A stretch of 64,000 bases of DNA from Micractinium sp. NFX-FRZ (GCA_029339195.1 JAPTJF010000300.1:1-64000), one strand, 5' to 3'; positions 35,804 to 47,814 are shown, counted from the first letter of the stretch. Translations and numbers: made by a program. Notes: generated by a model from the letters alone, not told the origin.

Positions 35804-38754
35804 ATGTGTAGCCGCGCCTTCCGTCCCAGCACACCTGGACGGCGGCGGCAACTGGCGGCAGCGCCTGCGGCCGCACGCCTGCTGCTGCCGCTGCTGCTGG
35901 CGGTGGCAGGCAGCGCAGGCAGCGCATGGGCTGCAATGCCTGTCAGGGTGAGATGAGCCTCTGTGCCACAAAGGCTGTCATGTGGGCAGGGTTATTCTGG
36001 GCAGGCCTGCGTCTGCTGGCTGGCCTGCCCCCCTGTTGCTGCCGCCCGTGCACGGGCCCTTCCCCCTCCTACCTGCGTCGACACAATCGCATGGCCCGTG
36101 GCCTGCCACTTCTCGTTCACTGAGCCAGCCCCCTCATTCACGTGCCGCAGTTAGCGGCACAAGACCCTGCTTCACAGGCCGCAAACCACCGCGCGGCACT
36201 AGGCAGCGCCGCCGCTGCGGCCACCGGCGCCAGCCTGGGGCGCCAGCGCCGCCTGCTGCAGTGCCCCAATGTGCCTATTGCAGTGGAGAATGGGTGCTGG
36301 GACACCGTGCAGTTTTCCGTCCGCTTCCAGCTGCCTGAAACGGCCGCGTCAGGCTACTGTACCAATGGAGAGACCGCCTCCGGCGAATGGTGCACACGCC
36401 AGGTGCGCTGCGCATGCTGTGCCCCCCCCCCCTGCGCTGAGCAATGCCTGCTGCGCCAACATTTGCTACATGGTTGCTGCCCGCCTGCTGCACCCCGCAA
36501 GTTCAACCCTCGCTCAACCGCACGCCATGCCGTCAGCTGTGCTCACTCGCTGTCCCAAAGCCCACACTGGCCGGTTTGCTTTGCCCACCTGCCCCGCCTG
36601 CCTCATGCCTCTGTAAGCCGCCCCTCCGCCCGCCCGCCCACCCGCCCGCCCGCCCGCCCACGGCCCCTACGCCTCTTCACACCCGCCGCCTTGCCCACCC
36701 ACCCGTCCGCCGCCCGCCTGCCTGCCCAGCAGTGGTTGGAGGCCGCCCCTGAGTCCACAACTGTGCTGCCAGCCTCCACGGACAATGGGCTGTTCTACTT
36801 CTACGCTTACGCAGACAGCAACACGAGTGAGTCGTGCCTTGCCTGCTCCCTACCGTCCAGCCTGCCTGCGCTTGCGCCGCCCTGCGCACCCACTGGGCTA
36901 CAACCACTGGAGTGCCAGCAGCAACGCCCCGCCTGCCACCTCAGCGGCGCTCCAGCCTGCCACCTGTACAGCCTTGCCCAGGCGCCCCCTCTCTCTCGAA
37001 AGTGAGCTTCCCCGCCCCTTCCCTCCAACCCCCCACCCCCCCCACCCATCTCCACACATGCGCACACACCACCCCCCCAAACACTCTCTCTCTCTCTCAC
37101 ACACACACACCACCGCCACCGCCATCCCTTGCAGACATCACTTGGGATGGCTCGGAGCAGGATGCTGACAGCACGAACTACTATCACCTGATCACGGCCC
37201 AGTACTGCAGCAAGGACGAGGCCTTCTGCGTGCCGTTCCACAAGGTGAGCCACTCAATCCCATCAATTAGCCAACACATCGGTCGCTGCTAGCAGGAGCC
37301 GAAGCCAAACGCATGTGAGCTTGACAAATGTGCATTCACCAAACTTGCATTCACCACACGTGCATTCACCAAACATGCATTCACCAAGCGTGCATTCACC
37401 AATCACAACCCGCTCCCGCACCCTGCTGTCACCTGCAGATCGACCCGCCTGGGTGCCCGTCCGAGTGGACCATCCCAATCACCTGTCCAAGCTACTTGAA
37501 CCCCGCTGCACAGGCAAGGCCCGCGCTGCGCTAAGGCTGCCCCAGGCATGCACCCAGCCACGCACTGCCAGCTGCTGCCCGCTTGCAGCCCAGCCGAAGC
37601 TCAACGCTGCCAGCCAACTGCTGCGCCCGCTTGGCGCGCCCCACGGTTTGCTGGCAGCCCACGGCAGCAGCAAGCACGTCTGGGCAATGCATTATTGCCC
37701 ACCACGCTCACCCGCTCCATGTTTCTACCGCCTCCACTTGCAGGCCTCATCCCCGCCCCCACCGTCTGCCACGCCGCCCCCGCCCGCCACCTCTCCCCCG
37801 CCCCCTCCCGCCGCCTCTCCGTCACCCCCGCCCCCGCCCACCACCTCTCCCCCACCCCCGCCCGCCACCTCTTCCCCGCCCCCACCCGCCACCTCTTCCT
37901 CGGCCCCACGAACGGCGCCCCTGCCGCCCCCGCCTCCGCCCCCTCCCCCTCCTGGCAATGGCGGAGGCGGCGCCGGCACCAAGTCCGCTGGGATGTCGAT
38001 CGGCGTCATTGCTGGCATCGCATGCGGATCTGCCGTGGTGCTGGCCGCAGGCAAGTGGGGCTCCCTGGCCGGCGGCAACCTTGAGGCCTTGATGGCCGCC
38101 CTCCGAGCTACTGCAGCTCCCAGCGCGCCCACCTGGCCTCCCCCTGGCCCCTGCCCTTTGCCCTGCCTCCCCGCGCCCGCACCCCTCCTGCCCACCACTC
38201 ACAACCAATAGCCAGCACAGCCCTGCCTGGCCTGCTGGCATTTACACCACTTCAAGTTGACCCCCTTCCCTCCCCTCCTCTCCCCCTCCCCTCCTGCTGC
38301 AGTTGCTGGCGGTGTCGGCGTCTGCGTGTACCGCCTTCGCAAGGCCCCAGTTGCCCCCTCCGCCGCGCAGCTCTCCACGGCAGGTTGGGAGGGCGCCGGC
38401 AGCAAGGGCGGCAGCGGTGCTGGCGGCGTCGGCGGCGTCGGCGGCGTCGGCAGTCAAGCAGCGGCACCTGGGCGGGAACCTGATCTCGACACCTTTGTCA
38501 CACACTCCTTCCAGACGTTCACCGAATCTGCGTACGCCACCGAAGACGGCACCGCAGCCAGCAGCGCCGCCCACGGCAACGGAAGCAGCGGCAGCGCTGC
38601 CGATGGGGGAAGCAGTGGCACCGGGCATGGCGGGGGCAGGGGTGCCTGGGCGTACTTGGATAGATACCTGCCCACTCACCTGGCGGGCACAACAGCAGGC
38701 ACAGCAGGGCAGGTGGACACCTTCCTGCGCCCACCGGGGCCGGCGAACGTTTGA
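35804..38754 (+). CDS. Secreted or type I membrane protein with Cys-rich ectodomain and Ser-Pro-rich stalk
   Basis: Seven exons: 35804-35947, 36151-36402, 36730-36826, 37135-37244, 37439-37513, 37744-38050 and 38303-38754, in phase, 478 residues. A signal peptide (RLLLPLLLAVAGSAGSAWA) precedes an ectodomain with paired cysteines (LLQCPNVPI, GYCTNGE, EWCTRQ, YCSKDEAFC, PPGCPSEW). An extensin-like Ser-Pro-rich stalk follows (SPPPPPAASPSPPPPP, PPPPPPPPPPG), then a membrane span (SIGVIAGIACGSAVVLAA into VAGGVGVCVYRL) and a Gly/Ser-rich tail. I do not recognise the ectodomain family. Hydroxyproline O-glycosylation of the stalk is likely by analogy with algal wall proteins. Two introns (donors after 37513 and 38050) are GC-AG, and exon 3 has a NAGNAG acceptor (36730 or 36733). 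Confidence 0.75.
37331..37403. repeat. Five-copy 15-bp tandem repeat in an intron
   Basis: TGCATTCACC occurs at 37331, 37346, 37361, 37376 and 37391, an exact 15-bp period, with variable five-base spacers. It lies in intron 4 of the proline-rich gene, shortly before the acceptor at 37438. Confidence 0.9.
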
Positions 38755-39530
38755 TTCAAGTGCGCTGCCAACCCATGCCGCTTGGTGGGGCAGGTCGGCA
38801 AACGGCAGGCCCTTGGCCCAAAGTCGACTTGATGTCAGCCTGGCATGTTCATTAAAGTATCCCCTCGTTAGGTTTCCCGCATTTCCGCTACCAGACACAA
38901 GCACAACAGTGTCACCGCCTGCACTCACGACTGCACAACTGCAAACTCTCCAGCATCAATTGCCCATCCCACGTTAACACTTCCTCTGACCCCCTGGCTC
39001 AATGCATGATGCTGTCGACTGCTTTCGTTACTGATTTAAACACATACATATTATATTGATATTACCATTGTGACATCCCCCTGCTAACCACACACTGAAC
39101 ATCACAGCCTCGCTGCTGCCCAGGCATACTGCTGTGCGGCGATGCCGGGCAACCCTGTTCACGCCTCCTGCAGACAGGAGACAAGCGGGGAGGGGCTTCG
39201 CTTGATGCCCCGGCGCTGCCTGCATGTGTGGCTACTTGTCTCCTGTCGCTTTGGTTTGCTGCAGTCACGCCTTTCCTGTCGGATGCATTCACATGCATGT
39301 CGCGGCAATCGCGAGCAGGGAACAACAGATACGGGAATGGCAAGCGGTGGGCGGAGGGCAAAACGAAGTAGGAGTACAGGGGGAGCAAGAATGTGGCGGC
39401 TGCCTGATGCTGAGAAGCCAGCCAGCCAGCGGCTCACGAAGAAGCAGACAAGCATACGCAAGGGAGCACACAGCAAAATTCAAAACCGGTGTGCAAGGAA
39501 GAAACACAAAAGGTTGCCAGTTATGGCAGC
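38755..39530. other. Convergent 3' region between the proline-rich gene and SNM1
   Basis: No coding exon recognised. It includes a short AT-rich patch (about 39020-39065), unusual in this GC-rich window, probably near transcript ends of both genes. Confidence 0.5.
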
Positions 39531-40095
39531 CTAGCTGGGCGGGTCCTGGCTTGGGGAAAAGAACCGCTTGAGGCTGGGCTGCTTCAAGCCCCCACCCCCG
39601 CCTCCGCTGCCCTGACTGTTAAAGCCCATGCCAGCCGCACGCTTCCCCCTGCCACCGCCACCGGCCCGTGCGCTGCCGCTGCTGCTGGCTCCCCGCTCCG
39701 TCCTGGCGCCCCTGCCTCCTCCTCGCCCTATGCCGCCGCTGCTGGTCCCAGCACCGGTGCGAGGCTGCGACTGGATCAGGCGCAGGATGCGGTGCTGCTC
39801 CGACACATCTATCCCTTCCAGGTCGAATCTTTTTTCGGCCTCCTCCTCGGCGGGCTCCTCCCCTTGTTGAGGCCCTCCCCCAGGCAAGCCAGCCCCTCCC
39901 CCTGCCGCCGCTGCTGCCGCCGCTGCTGCTCCTGCTGCCAGTGAGGGCCCTCTGCTGCCTAGTAGCGGAGCGGGTGGTGGCCGCTCCGCTTCTGCCGCCG
40001 CCACTGCTGCACCACAAGCCTGGCTGCCCTGCAGCATGCTGCCACCGCCGTCCTGCAGCCTGGCACTACTGCCGCCGCCGCTGCCGCCCCGCCCA

Positions 40096-40132
<37 letters not shown>

Positions 40133-43100
40133 CAAACCCCGGCTGCAGCGCCTGCTGTGCCTGCAGCGCCTGCTGTGCCTGCTGCGCCTGCCGCTGCGCC
40201 TGCTGCTGCTGCTTCAGAAAGTAGCAGTCCAGGCGGGACTTGTCCTGCAAGAGGGGCGAGGGCCCAACAAAGCAGCACTGTAAGGGACGGAGCCACCGAG
40301 CCGTGCTTCCAAAGGCGCACCCAAAGCTTGCACCCCCTTGCAAAGGGTGCCGCCGGGGGGGCAGCAAAAGAGCCCCCAGAGATCAGCAGAAACTCCCCCT
40401 GTGCAACCTGATGCCCTTGCTTAACACCTCCCCCACACCTCCTCCATACACTGCCTCAACTGTGCAGCACGACTTGCCTGGGACAAGTCCATCAGGTCGG
40501 CAAACGCGTCGACAATGGCGCGGCTGCGGGCGGGGTCGGGGGCGTTGACGGTGGGCAGCAGGCGCTTGGGGCGCAGCGTGCGCACGCAGTCCCTGCAGGG
40601 GCGGGGGGCAGGAGGCAGCAAGCGGCGTGGGATGTTTGGGGATGTGGAACGGGGCGGCCGGGGCGGAGGGCAGCGGCGGCCGCAGCAGAAGAGGAAGTGG
40701 GTCAGGCATGGCTGGTGTGGGGCGCCAGCAGGGCGGGCGGAGCAGCAGGCAGCGGGACGGAGCGGGCAACGCAGAATGCTAGCTCTATTTCAAATAATAA
40801 TAATAATAAAAAAAACCGACGTACCAGAACTCCAGCACCGTTCAGCTCCCCACAGCAGATCTTGCTCACCTGAGCTCCGGCCAGGAGGAGTGCTCGCTGT
40901 AGGGCACCCCCAGCACGGTGACATTGCCCTCCACACGCACATCCGGCCCGCCGCGGGGCCGGAACGACCAGCCTGCAGAGGGAAGGGAAGGTGGCGCCCG
41001 GGGTCAGCGAGAAAGCAGGCGGATGAGAGAGCCTGAGTATAGAGTCACCCACCGCTCCACCTCCCCACCGACCAGCGGCAGATCCCCTCGCTCACCGCTT
41101 CTTTTCATTTGAAAGACGTGTGAGAGCTTACCCGTGGGTTTGATGGCCACCACCCGGCTCCAGCGTGTGCTGCCAGCGATGCGGTCAGCCAGGGCCTGCG
41201 GGTGCAGCTGCTCCCCCATGCCCAGCACGTGGATCTGCACAGCAGGCACAGCAGGCAGCAGTCAGCAGGCACAGCGGGCACAAGCGCAGCAGGCACAGCA
41301 GACGCAGCAGGCGCCGGCCAGCAGGCACAGCGCAGGGTGCATTGTGTCCAGGGCCAGGTGCCGCCGCATGCCCAGCGTGAATGTCACGACAGGCACAGCA
41401 GGGCACGGCGGGCACAGCACGGTGCAGCAGGCGCAGCACCTGCGAGGTGGAGGCGTGCTGCCTGTCCAGCTCCCTTTCAGGGCAACTGCAGCGGGAGTCC
41501 ATCCATGTCTGGCTGCCATCTACGCACACTGGCACCGGCACGCCAGCCCGGCCCTGCTCTGAAAGCTCCGGAGCTCTCACCTGCGCCTCCTCGGCCACGT
41601 CTGTGAGCAGCGCCAGCCACTCGGGGGGCAGGCCCAGCAGGCGCAGCAGCTGCAGGGGCGGCAGCAGGGGAAGGAGCAGGGGGGGGGGGAGTTCGGACAG
41701 TTGGGGAGGCCGCCAGAGCGCTGGTCGCGGGAAGAGGCGGCATGGAGGGATGACGCAGGGTGATGCCAGGGTGCAACCGCACCTGCGCCAGCCAGGGCGC
41801 GCAGGAGGAACGACCCTCTTCCCCTCTCTACCCGCCCACCGTCACCGCGCTGCCTGATGCCCCACTGGCAAGCAGCCCCACCTTGCGTTTGGCGGGCGTG
41901 CAATGCACCCGCCAGCCCAGCTGGTGGGCCGCCCCCAGGTAGGCCCGCTCCTTCCCTATGTGGTAGCTCCCCACCACAAACAGCGTGGCTGCAGGGCACA
42001 GTTGGGGCCAGGGCAGGGCGGGGCAGGGCAGGGAGTGATTGCTGCGGCATTGCACAGCAAAGCCCGGCCTTGCCAGGCGGCACAGAAAGGGGGCACACCC
42101 ATTGAATGCACCCATACGCGCACGCTCAGGCCACCTTTCGATGCCATCTGACGTCGCCTCCGCCCCTCCTGCTGCTGCCATTGTGCCAGCAGTGCCGGCA
42201 CATCCCAGGTATCAGGCCCAAACGTGCCAGTAGTCCATCCATGCACGCCCCCGGCCCACCTTGCTCCGCCGCCGCCTCTTCCGCCATCCGCTGCGCCAGC
42301 TGCGCCACCACGTCTGCCTGGGGCGGGAAGCACCACTTGGGCTGGCAGTACGTGGTGTCCAGCATCAGGCAGTCGATGCGCTGCCCCGCCAGCGCCGGGT
42401 GCGTGCCCATGCTGGGATGCCAGCGGAAGTCGCCCGTGTGGAGGACTGTGGTCAGGGCGGGGGCTGCTGCCGGGGCGGTGGGGGAGACTGCTGCTAGAGG
42501 AGGTGCTGTCGTGATGAGGGGTGTGCCACCTGCGGTGCCCGCCTGCTCCTGCCCCTGCCCCTGCCCCAACGGCCGAGGCGCCGCCTGGCTGGCGCATGCC
42601 GGGGTGGCGGGGCTTCCGGCGGCGCCGGGGGCGGCGGGCACTTTGAAGAGGAACATGACGGCTCCTGGGCAGTGGTTGGCATCCACAGGGGTGACCTCCA
42701 CCTGGCAAGAGGCGGGGGGGGACGGCATGGCGGCGCGGCAGGAGGCAGGGTGGGGTGGTGAGAGAGGCATAATTGGTGGTCCGCCTTCCTCCACGTTGGG
42801 GGGAGGAAAGGAGGGGTGGCAGGGCAGGGGGCAGGGCGAGGGTGGTTAGGGAGGGATACCTGGTGAGCGCCTAGAGGGAGGAAAGTGGAGGGGCCAGGGC
42901 AGGGGGCAGGGCAGGGGTGGGCGATGGGCAGGGCGGGGTGGGTGAGGTGCACGCCCACCAGCAGATGCAGCGCGCGGCAGAATCGTGTGGGCACCCGCGC
43001 GCCAGCTCCAGCTGCCCCCATGCACACCCGCTCCCAAGCGCCCCACCCGCCAGTGCCGCATCTGCAGGCGATGCGCCACACGCCACACATGCCACCCCAA

Positions 43101-43786
43101 CCACTTTGCCTCCCGCAGCAGCACATCCGCCCAGCGCCTCTGCCCGGCCATCCAAGCCCCCGGTACTCACCCCACAGATGGTGGCGGGCTGCCCGACCTC
43201 CAGGATGCGCAGGCAGTCGGGGCGCAGGTTGAAGTCGTGGCGTAAGATGCGGGCGGTGATGGGGGAGCAGAAGATGGGGCCTGCAGACCGTTGTGAGCGG
43301 GTGTAACAGTATCAAGAATGTGTGGTGGGCAAGCCAACTTGAGTGCGGGGGGCGACATTGTGGGGCAGCATGCCAGCAGTGGACGGCGACCGAAATATTG
43401 GGCCTGCAGGGGCATAAGGGGGGCCAGGGGGTGAGGTGCCAGTCGGGTGCGGTGCGGAAGCCTGCCTGGGTCAATGGTCGCATGGCGGGCAGACACACAA
43501 GAGTTCAGCCCTGTTGCGTGGTCAACATGTCAAGAGGGATAGGCAGCACAGGCGGGCAGGCAAAGCGGAAGCAGTTCACAACCACCAGACCACGACACTT
43601 GCAGCCGCCACATCTGACCCATCCAGTTGCCTCACCTGCGTTCCAAGAAGAGGCCAGCCCCGTGGTGTGGTCGCTGTGGGCGTGGGTGAGGAAGTAGGCG
43701 GTGCAGGCGGGGCTGGCAAAGCGGAAGCCGTCCACGATGAAGCGCGTGCCGGGCACCCACTTGATGCTTTCCACCTGGCTGGCCAT
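39531..43786 (-). CDS. SNM1: SNM1/PSO2-type DNA cross-link repair nuclease (metallo-beta-lactamase/beta-CASP)
   Basis: Nine exons: 43786-43636, 43280-43171, 42701-42260, 41988-41882, 41649-41581, 41234-41132, 40972-40870, 40592-40478 and 40244-39531, in phase, 637 residues. The metal-binding motif THAHSDH is at 34-40. DANHCPGAVMFLF, LHTGDFRWHPS, LMLDTTYC and the beta-CASP motif VPYSEHSSWPEL follow, and then RPKRLLPTVN. The family carries 5'-3' exonuclease activity for interstrand cross-link and break repair in the nucleus. The long low-complexity tail (Gln, Gly, Ser) ends in QPSLKRFF (622-629), a perfect PCNA-interaction (PIP) box. The last intron uses a GC donor after 40478. No N-terminal zinc finger is seen; an upstream exon cannot be excluded. 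Exon 1 is echoed at 43540-43580. Confidence 0.93.
40789..40816. repeat. ATA trinucleotide microsatellite in an SNM1 intron
   Basis: A run of AATAATAATAATAATAA followed by a poly(A) stretch interrupts otherwise GC-rich intron sequence. Confidence 0.85.
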
Positions 43787-44242
43787 GGCGGCTGGCGACA
43801 GGTGGCGACGGGTGGCGGGTGCTGCAGCGCACAGCTGCCGACAGGTGGCGGGGTGTTACAGCTGCCGACAGCTGGGGGCCACTGCTGGTGGAGTTGATGG
43901 ATGGTGAAATGCTGTGCTGAGGTGTGCGAACGTGGTGAGACTGCCGGTGAGGCTGAGTGGGGTGTGCTGTGCTGCGCTGTGCGGTGCGGTGCTATACTGC
44001 TGCTGGTGCTGGGCGGGCTTGACCGAGTGAGCGAGTGTGGCAAGATGAGGAATGTGCAGGTGAGAAAATGCGCGCTGCTGGGCGCCCGCTGCTGGGAGGA
44101 AAGCTTAGGCGAGAGCGGTACGCATCCCCTCGAGGTCCTGTGCTTCACATGTCATCTCCTGCAGACATCCATGCCAACACAGCAAAGCACCAGTGTCAGC
44201 ACAGAGCAGTGCCAATGCCAACAACGCAAAATAAAGCTAAGC
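43787..44242. other. Spacer between SNM1 and the acidic protein gene
   Basis: About 450 bp between tandem minus-strand genes. It contains short imperfect ACAGCTGCCGACA repeats near 43840-43875. A minus-strand TGTAA at 43856-43860 could end the acidic-protein transcript. Confidence 0.45.
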
Positions 44243-45221
44243 TCACGCCCGCCCCATGTGCCCCAACCTGACCCGTGCTCCCGACGAGTACAGCTTAAGC
44301 TTACCGCCGTCCAGGTCATCGTCCAGGTCATCGTCCACGCCGTCGTCCAGCTCATCACCCTCGTCCCCGTCAGCACTGCCCTCCTCGCTCAGCTCTGCAG
44401 CACCCACAGGCAGGGAGACACACACAGGTAAGGACTTGAGCTCATGCAGACCGACCGCTTCACCCTCCTCGTCCTCGCACTCCTCCTTTTAGCCCTCCTC
44501 TGTCAAATGGCAAATTGCAGTAGCCCCTCCCCGGCCCATTGCACACGGCAACCCCCAGCAGGCCGCTCGTCGTCTTCTCACACACCCCAGGGGGGAGCCT
44601 GAACTGCAGCTTGCTCATGCGCTGGTGACACTTTGCCCTGCTCGCCCACCTCCTGCTGGGCATGCAACCCACATCCTGCGCTGCGGGCCTCCGCCTCTGT
44701 TGTGGGCCACGACGGGAAGCATCGCCCATGATCAGAAACCGCAAGTTTCATTGCTTCTCACCTTCGTCCGAGGTCAGCGCCTCGTCCTGCTCGTCCAGGT
44801 CCTCCTGCGCGGCAATCACGCCCAGCGGCTCCGCCTCCCGGTGGTAGTCACGCACCTCCACCAGCTGCGCCAATGGAAACATACAAGACATAACGTAAGC
44901 CAGCAATCCTGAAGGGCGTCACGCATGCAAAGCATGGCTGTAGCGGCATTCACGCCGCCAGCTGCAGAGGGAGAGAAAGGAAATTTTGCGGGAGATGTAC
45001 AGGGCACTCTCTACAGCCACGGGTCCCTCCTCTCCGAGCAGAGGCCTCGCCGCGGGGCGGTCGCCGCTGCACCTTGGCACCCCGCCTGCCCGCTCTCCAG
45101 CACTCACCTCCTGTTGTATCCTGGCCTCCTGCCCCACGATCAGAGACACCTCGTCCGGATCAGCCTGCAGCTGCTCCAGCGTGGGCGGCGCAAAGGAGGG
45201 CACCACAAAGAAGGAGGTCAT
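44243..45221 (-). CDS. Small acidic protein of unknown function
   Basis: Three exons: 45221-45108, 44864-44762 and 44394-44243, in phase, 122 residues. The N-terminus MTSFFVVPSFAPPTLEQLQ is followed by a Glu/Asp-rich amphipathic stretch (LVEVRDYHREAEPLGVIAAQ) and an acidic tail (ELDDGVDDDLDDDLDGG). I do not recognise a family. The frame remains open upstream of the ATG through an Arg/Gly/Ser-rich stretch to a stop near 45288, so an additional 5' exon joining at about 45280 is possible. A donor-like GGTAAGC after 44305 would allow an alternative C-terminus, but no partner exon was found. Confidence 0.5.
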
Positions 45222-45949
45222 CCGCGACTGCCGGCTGGCACCGCCGCTGCCGCTCCCGTTCTGCCGGCGCCGCCGCCGCCGCTGCTGTCACCGCTGCCGC
45301 TACCGCGCTACTCCAAGAGTCTCGGCGCTGCAGCATGGAGCCAATGAGGATGCAGGAGTGACCACCAGGGACGGCAAAAGATGGATTGATCACTGATTCG
45401 CACAGGCGGCACACAGCTCCGAGCCGCTTGCCTGGTAGATGAAAGGCACCAATCAATTGTAGAGATGAGTTGCGCAGGAGCGTGCAGCGATCGCAACAGG
45501 GGGCGGGAAGACGACCGGGAAGGCAGGTACAGCAGGCCTCGCTCTACACCCGGAACGATGCAGGAAATCAATTGCTGACCTCAGACAATGCCGCAATAGA
45601 TCATAAGGTCCATGTGTGCCCGCCGCCAGCGGTGACCTACCGCCACACAGGCGGTGGCAGTGAGGTGCACAAGATGGGAGTTCAGCAGCAGCAGCAGCAG
45701 CACATAGCATACCCCTATGATGAAAGCAGTGCAGGACCGTGTGAAGGTGAATTTCGAAGCTTGAACCGTGATACATGGAGTTGGCTTGCGGTATCGCCCC
45801 TGTACGCAACAATTTACACGCAGCAAGTGCCAGACAAGCAGGGCAGCAGAGGAAGGCTGGCCGGTAGCTCACAGCGCATGTATGAGGTGTGTGTGTATCA
45901 GTGTCACCCGCATGCACATGCACTGCAGCCGCCTGCCATGCATACACGC
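45222..45949. other. Spacer between the acidic protein gene and MED7
   Basis: Holds the 3' UTR of MED7 with a minus-strand TGTAA at 45814-45818, and the upstream region, or an unseen first exon, of the acidic protein gene. Confidence 0.45.
45814..45818 (-). terminator. Candidate TGTAA polyadenylation signal of MED7
   Basis: TTACA on the plus strand is TGTAA on the transcript, about 130 bp after the MED7 stop. Confidence 0.45.
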
Positions 45950-47488
45950 TCAGCTGCCACCATCTGCAGCTGCAGCCGCCGCCGCTTCTGCCGCCTGCTG
46001 CAGTGCTGCCGCTGCCGCTGCCAGCTCATCGGCTCCTCCCTCCAGCGCAGCACCCGCTAGGGCCACCTTCTCCCTGCACAGCAGAACAGCAATCAGAGGC
46101 ACAGTAAGGGTATGCCGCATGCTTGATGGGCAGCAGCGTGGCACCATGGCAGGAGAGGAGCTCACATGCACGGCTGTTAGCGATGCACCCAACCTTTCGG
46201 CCCGCTCCCCAGTCCACGCCAGCTGTACAGCCTCCCACCCCTACAGCCGCACAGCCCTGCCACCCGCCCGCACCTGAGCTCCTGCGCCGCCTGCCGCCGC
46301 TGCTCCACCTCGCTGCCCAGCGTGTGCAGCAGCGTCCGCCGTGCCTGCACTGGGCGCAGCAGGTTGCACAGGTGCTGCATGTTGCGCAGCACCGCTGACG
46401 TGTTCTCCACCTGCGGGCCCGAGAGGGGAGAGGTGGGGAGGGTGGGGAGGTGTGTGCTTAGTAGAGGTCCCAGTGAGGAAGGCAGCACAGGCGAGGAGAG
46501 ATGCGGGCAATCTGCTGGCGGGTGTAGGGCCGGGCAAGCGGGCGCAGTGGTGTGGCAGCCATAAGCAGCAAGAAGGGGCCATTTGAAGCCCACCTGGCGC
46601 GCCCACATGCTCGGCTTATCCACCAGCACCCCCAGCAGCTCCAGCAGTTGGGCCGCCAGCTCGCGGTGCAACGTCAGCAGCTGGGACTTGTAGTCTGCGA
46701 TCAGCAGTGGCCGGGCAGCAGCAGAGGGGAGCAGGATAGTGAGGGGGCAGTGCGGCAGTTGGGCCGCCAGCTTGCGTGTGCAGCACCAGCAGGTGAGACG
46801 TGGGGTCTGCTTCTGAGACGGAGCACTGAAAGTGGGAGGGGGCAGGCCAGCACGGAGTGTGGGCGGACAAGGGGTGGCCCGGCCTGGGCGAAGAAGTGTG
46901 CGCTGCTGCCCGTTGCTGTGAATGCAACGGCACACTCCCAGCTGGTGTCACCCGGCGCACAAGGGCGCAGCTTAGAGAGCTCCTCCGTACCCCGCCCTGC
47001 CCACCTATGCTGCCATCAGGCTTTGCGTCATACAGCTGGCGCCCCGTCAGCGGCGGCAGCACCACCTCTGTCTGCAGGCGGCGGAAGGGGCAACGTGACG
47101 TCGTATGACACCCAGTGCATTAGCCTGGTGCGCTGGGCTGGGCTCAGGTAAGCCCTAGCACCGGTGCTCAGGGTGCTCAGGGATTGCCACCTTCGAGGAG
47201 CACACGTCCCCTGCCGCACCTTCTCTGCACAACACTTGCTGGCGGCAATCTCCAGCGCACAGCATGCCCGCCAGAGTACCACATCACTCAGGGCCACCCA
47301 CTCACCGAGTCGGCAATGCCAAACTGCTGATAATCTCCCACCAGCGGCGGTGGCGGCAGCGGCGGCAGCGGGCGCTCCTCACTGCCGTCTGCGTCCGGAC
47401 GGTAAAGCCGGTAGAAGGGGGGCGGCGGCGGGTACAGCTGCTGCTGTTGCGGCTGCTGCAGTGCTGCAGGGGGCTGCTGCGCGGCCAT
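45950..47488 (-). CDS. MED7: Mediator complex subunit 7
   Basis: Five exons: 47488-47306, 47071-47005, 46694-46594, 46410-46274 and 46073-45950, in phase, 203 residues. YPPPPPFYRLYRPDADG at 19-35, PPPPLVGDYQQFGI, LPPLTGRQLYD, the coiled-coil ELAAQLLELLGVLVDKPSMW and NMQHLCNLLRPVQARRTLL are the MED7 landmarks. MED7 pairs with MED21 as the hinge of the Mediator middle module, linking transcription factors to RNA polymerase II. The Ala-rich C-terminus is low complexity. Intron 3 carries an echo of exon 3 (46757-46815). It shares a 326-bp divergent spacer with the galactosyltransferase gene. Confidence 0.93.
46757..46815 (-). repeat. Echo of MED7 exon 3 start in the preceding intron
   Basis: GTTGGGCCGCCAGCT and the following 40 bp parallel 46649-46700, the start of exon 3. 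Substitutions remove the coding sense. Confidence 0.7.
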
Positions 47489-47814
47489 CACAAGCTGTGA
47501 AGGCCGGAGGTGAAGGTGTTGTCAGGCTGGCGGAACTAATGCAGCAGTTGTCTTTGTCAGCAATCAAACGCCACGGTTCGTGATCAGCGGCAGTGCGCGT
47601 ATCAGGGCCCGAGCGCAGCAGGGCACTCCGCACGCTGACGAGGTTGCCAACAGTGTTCCACTGGCTGCCACAGGCAGGCGTCACCCCAAACCAGCAGTGT
47701 TGTACCACCTTACCTGACAAATATCAGCTGCCTTCCAGCCGCTGTGGCGACACTGCCAACTGCACGCTACTTTTCGTGCACGCAGGCCTTTACTTGGGGT
47801 TAGCGTGAGACGAT
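47489..47814. promoter_or_regulatory. Divergent promoter region, MED7 and SERGT1
   Basis: 326 bp between opposite start codons; it must contain both promoters. No specific motif was recognised. Confidence 0.55.
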
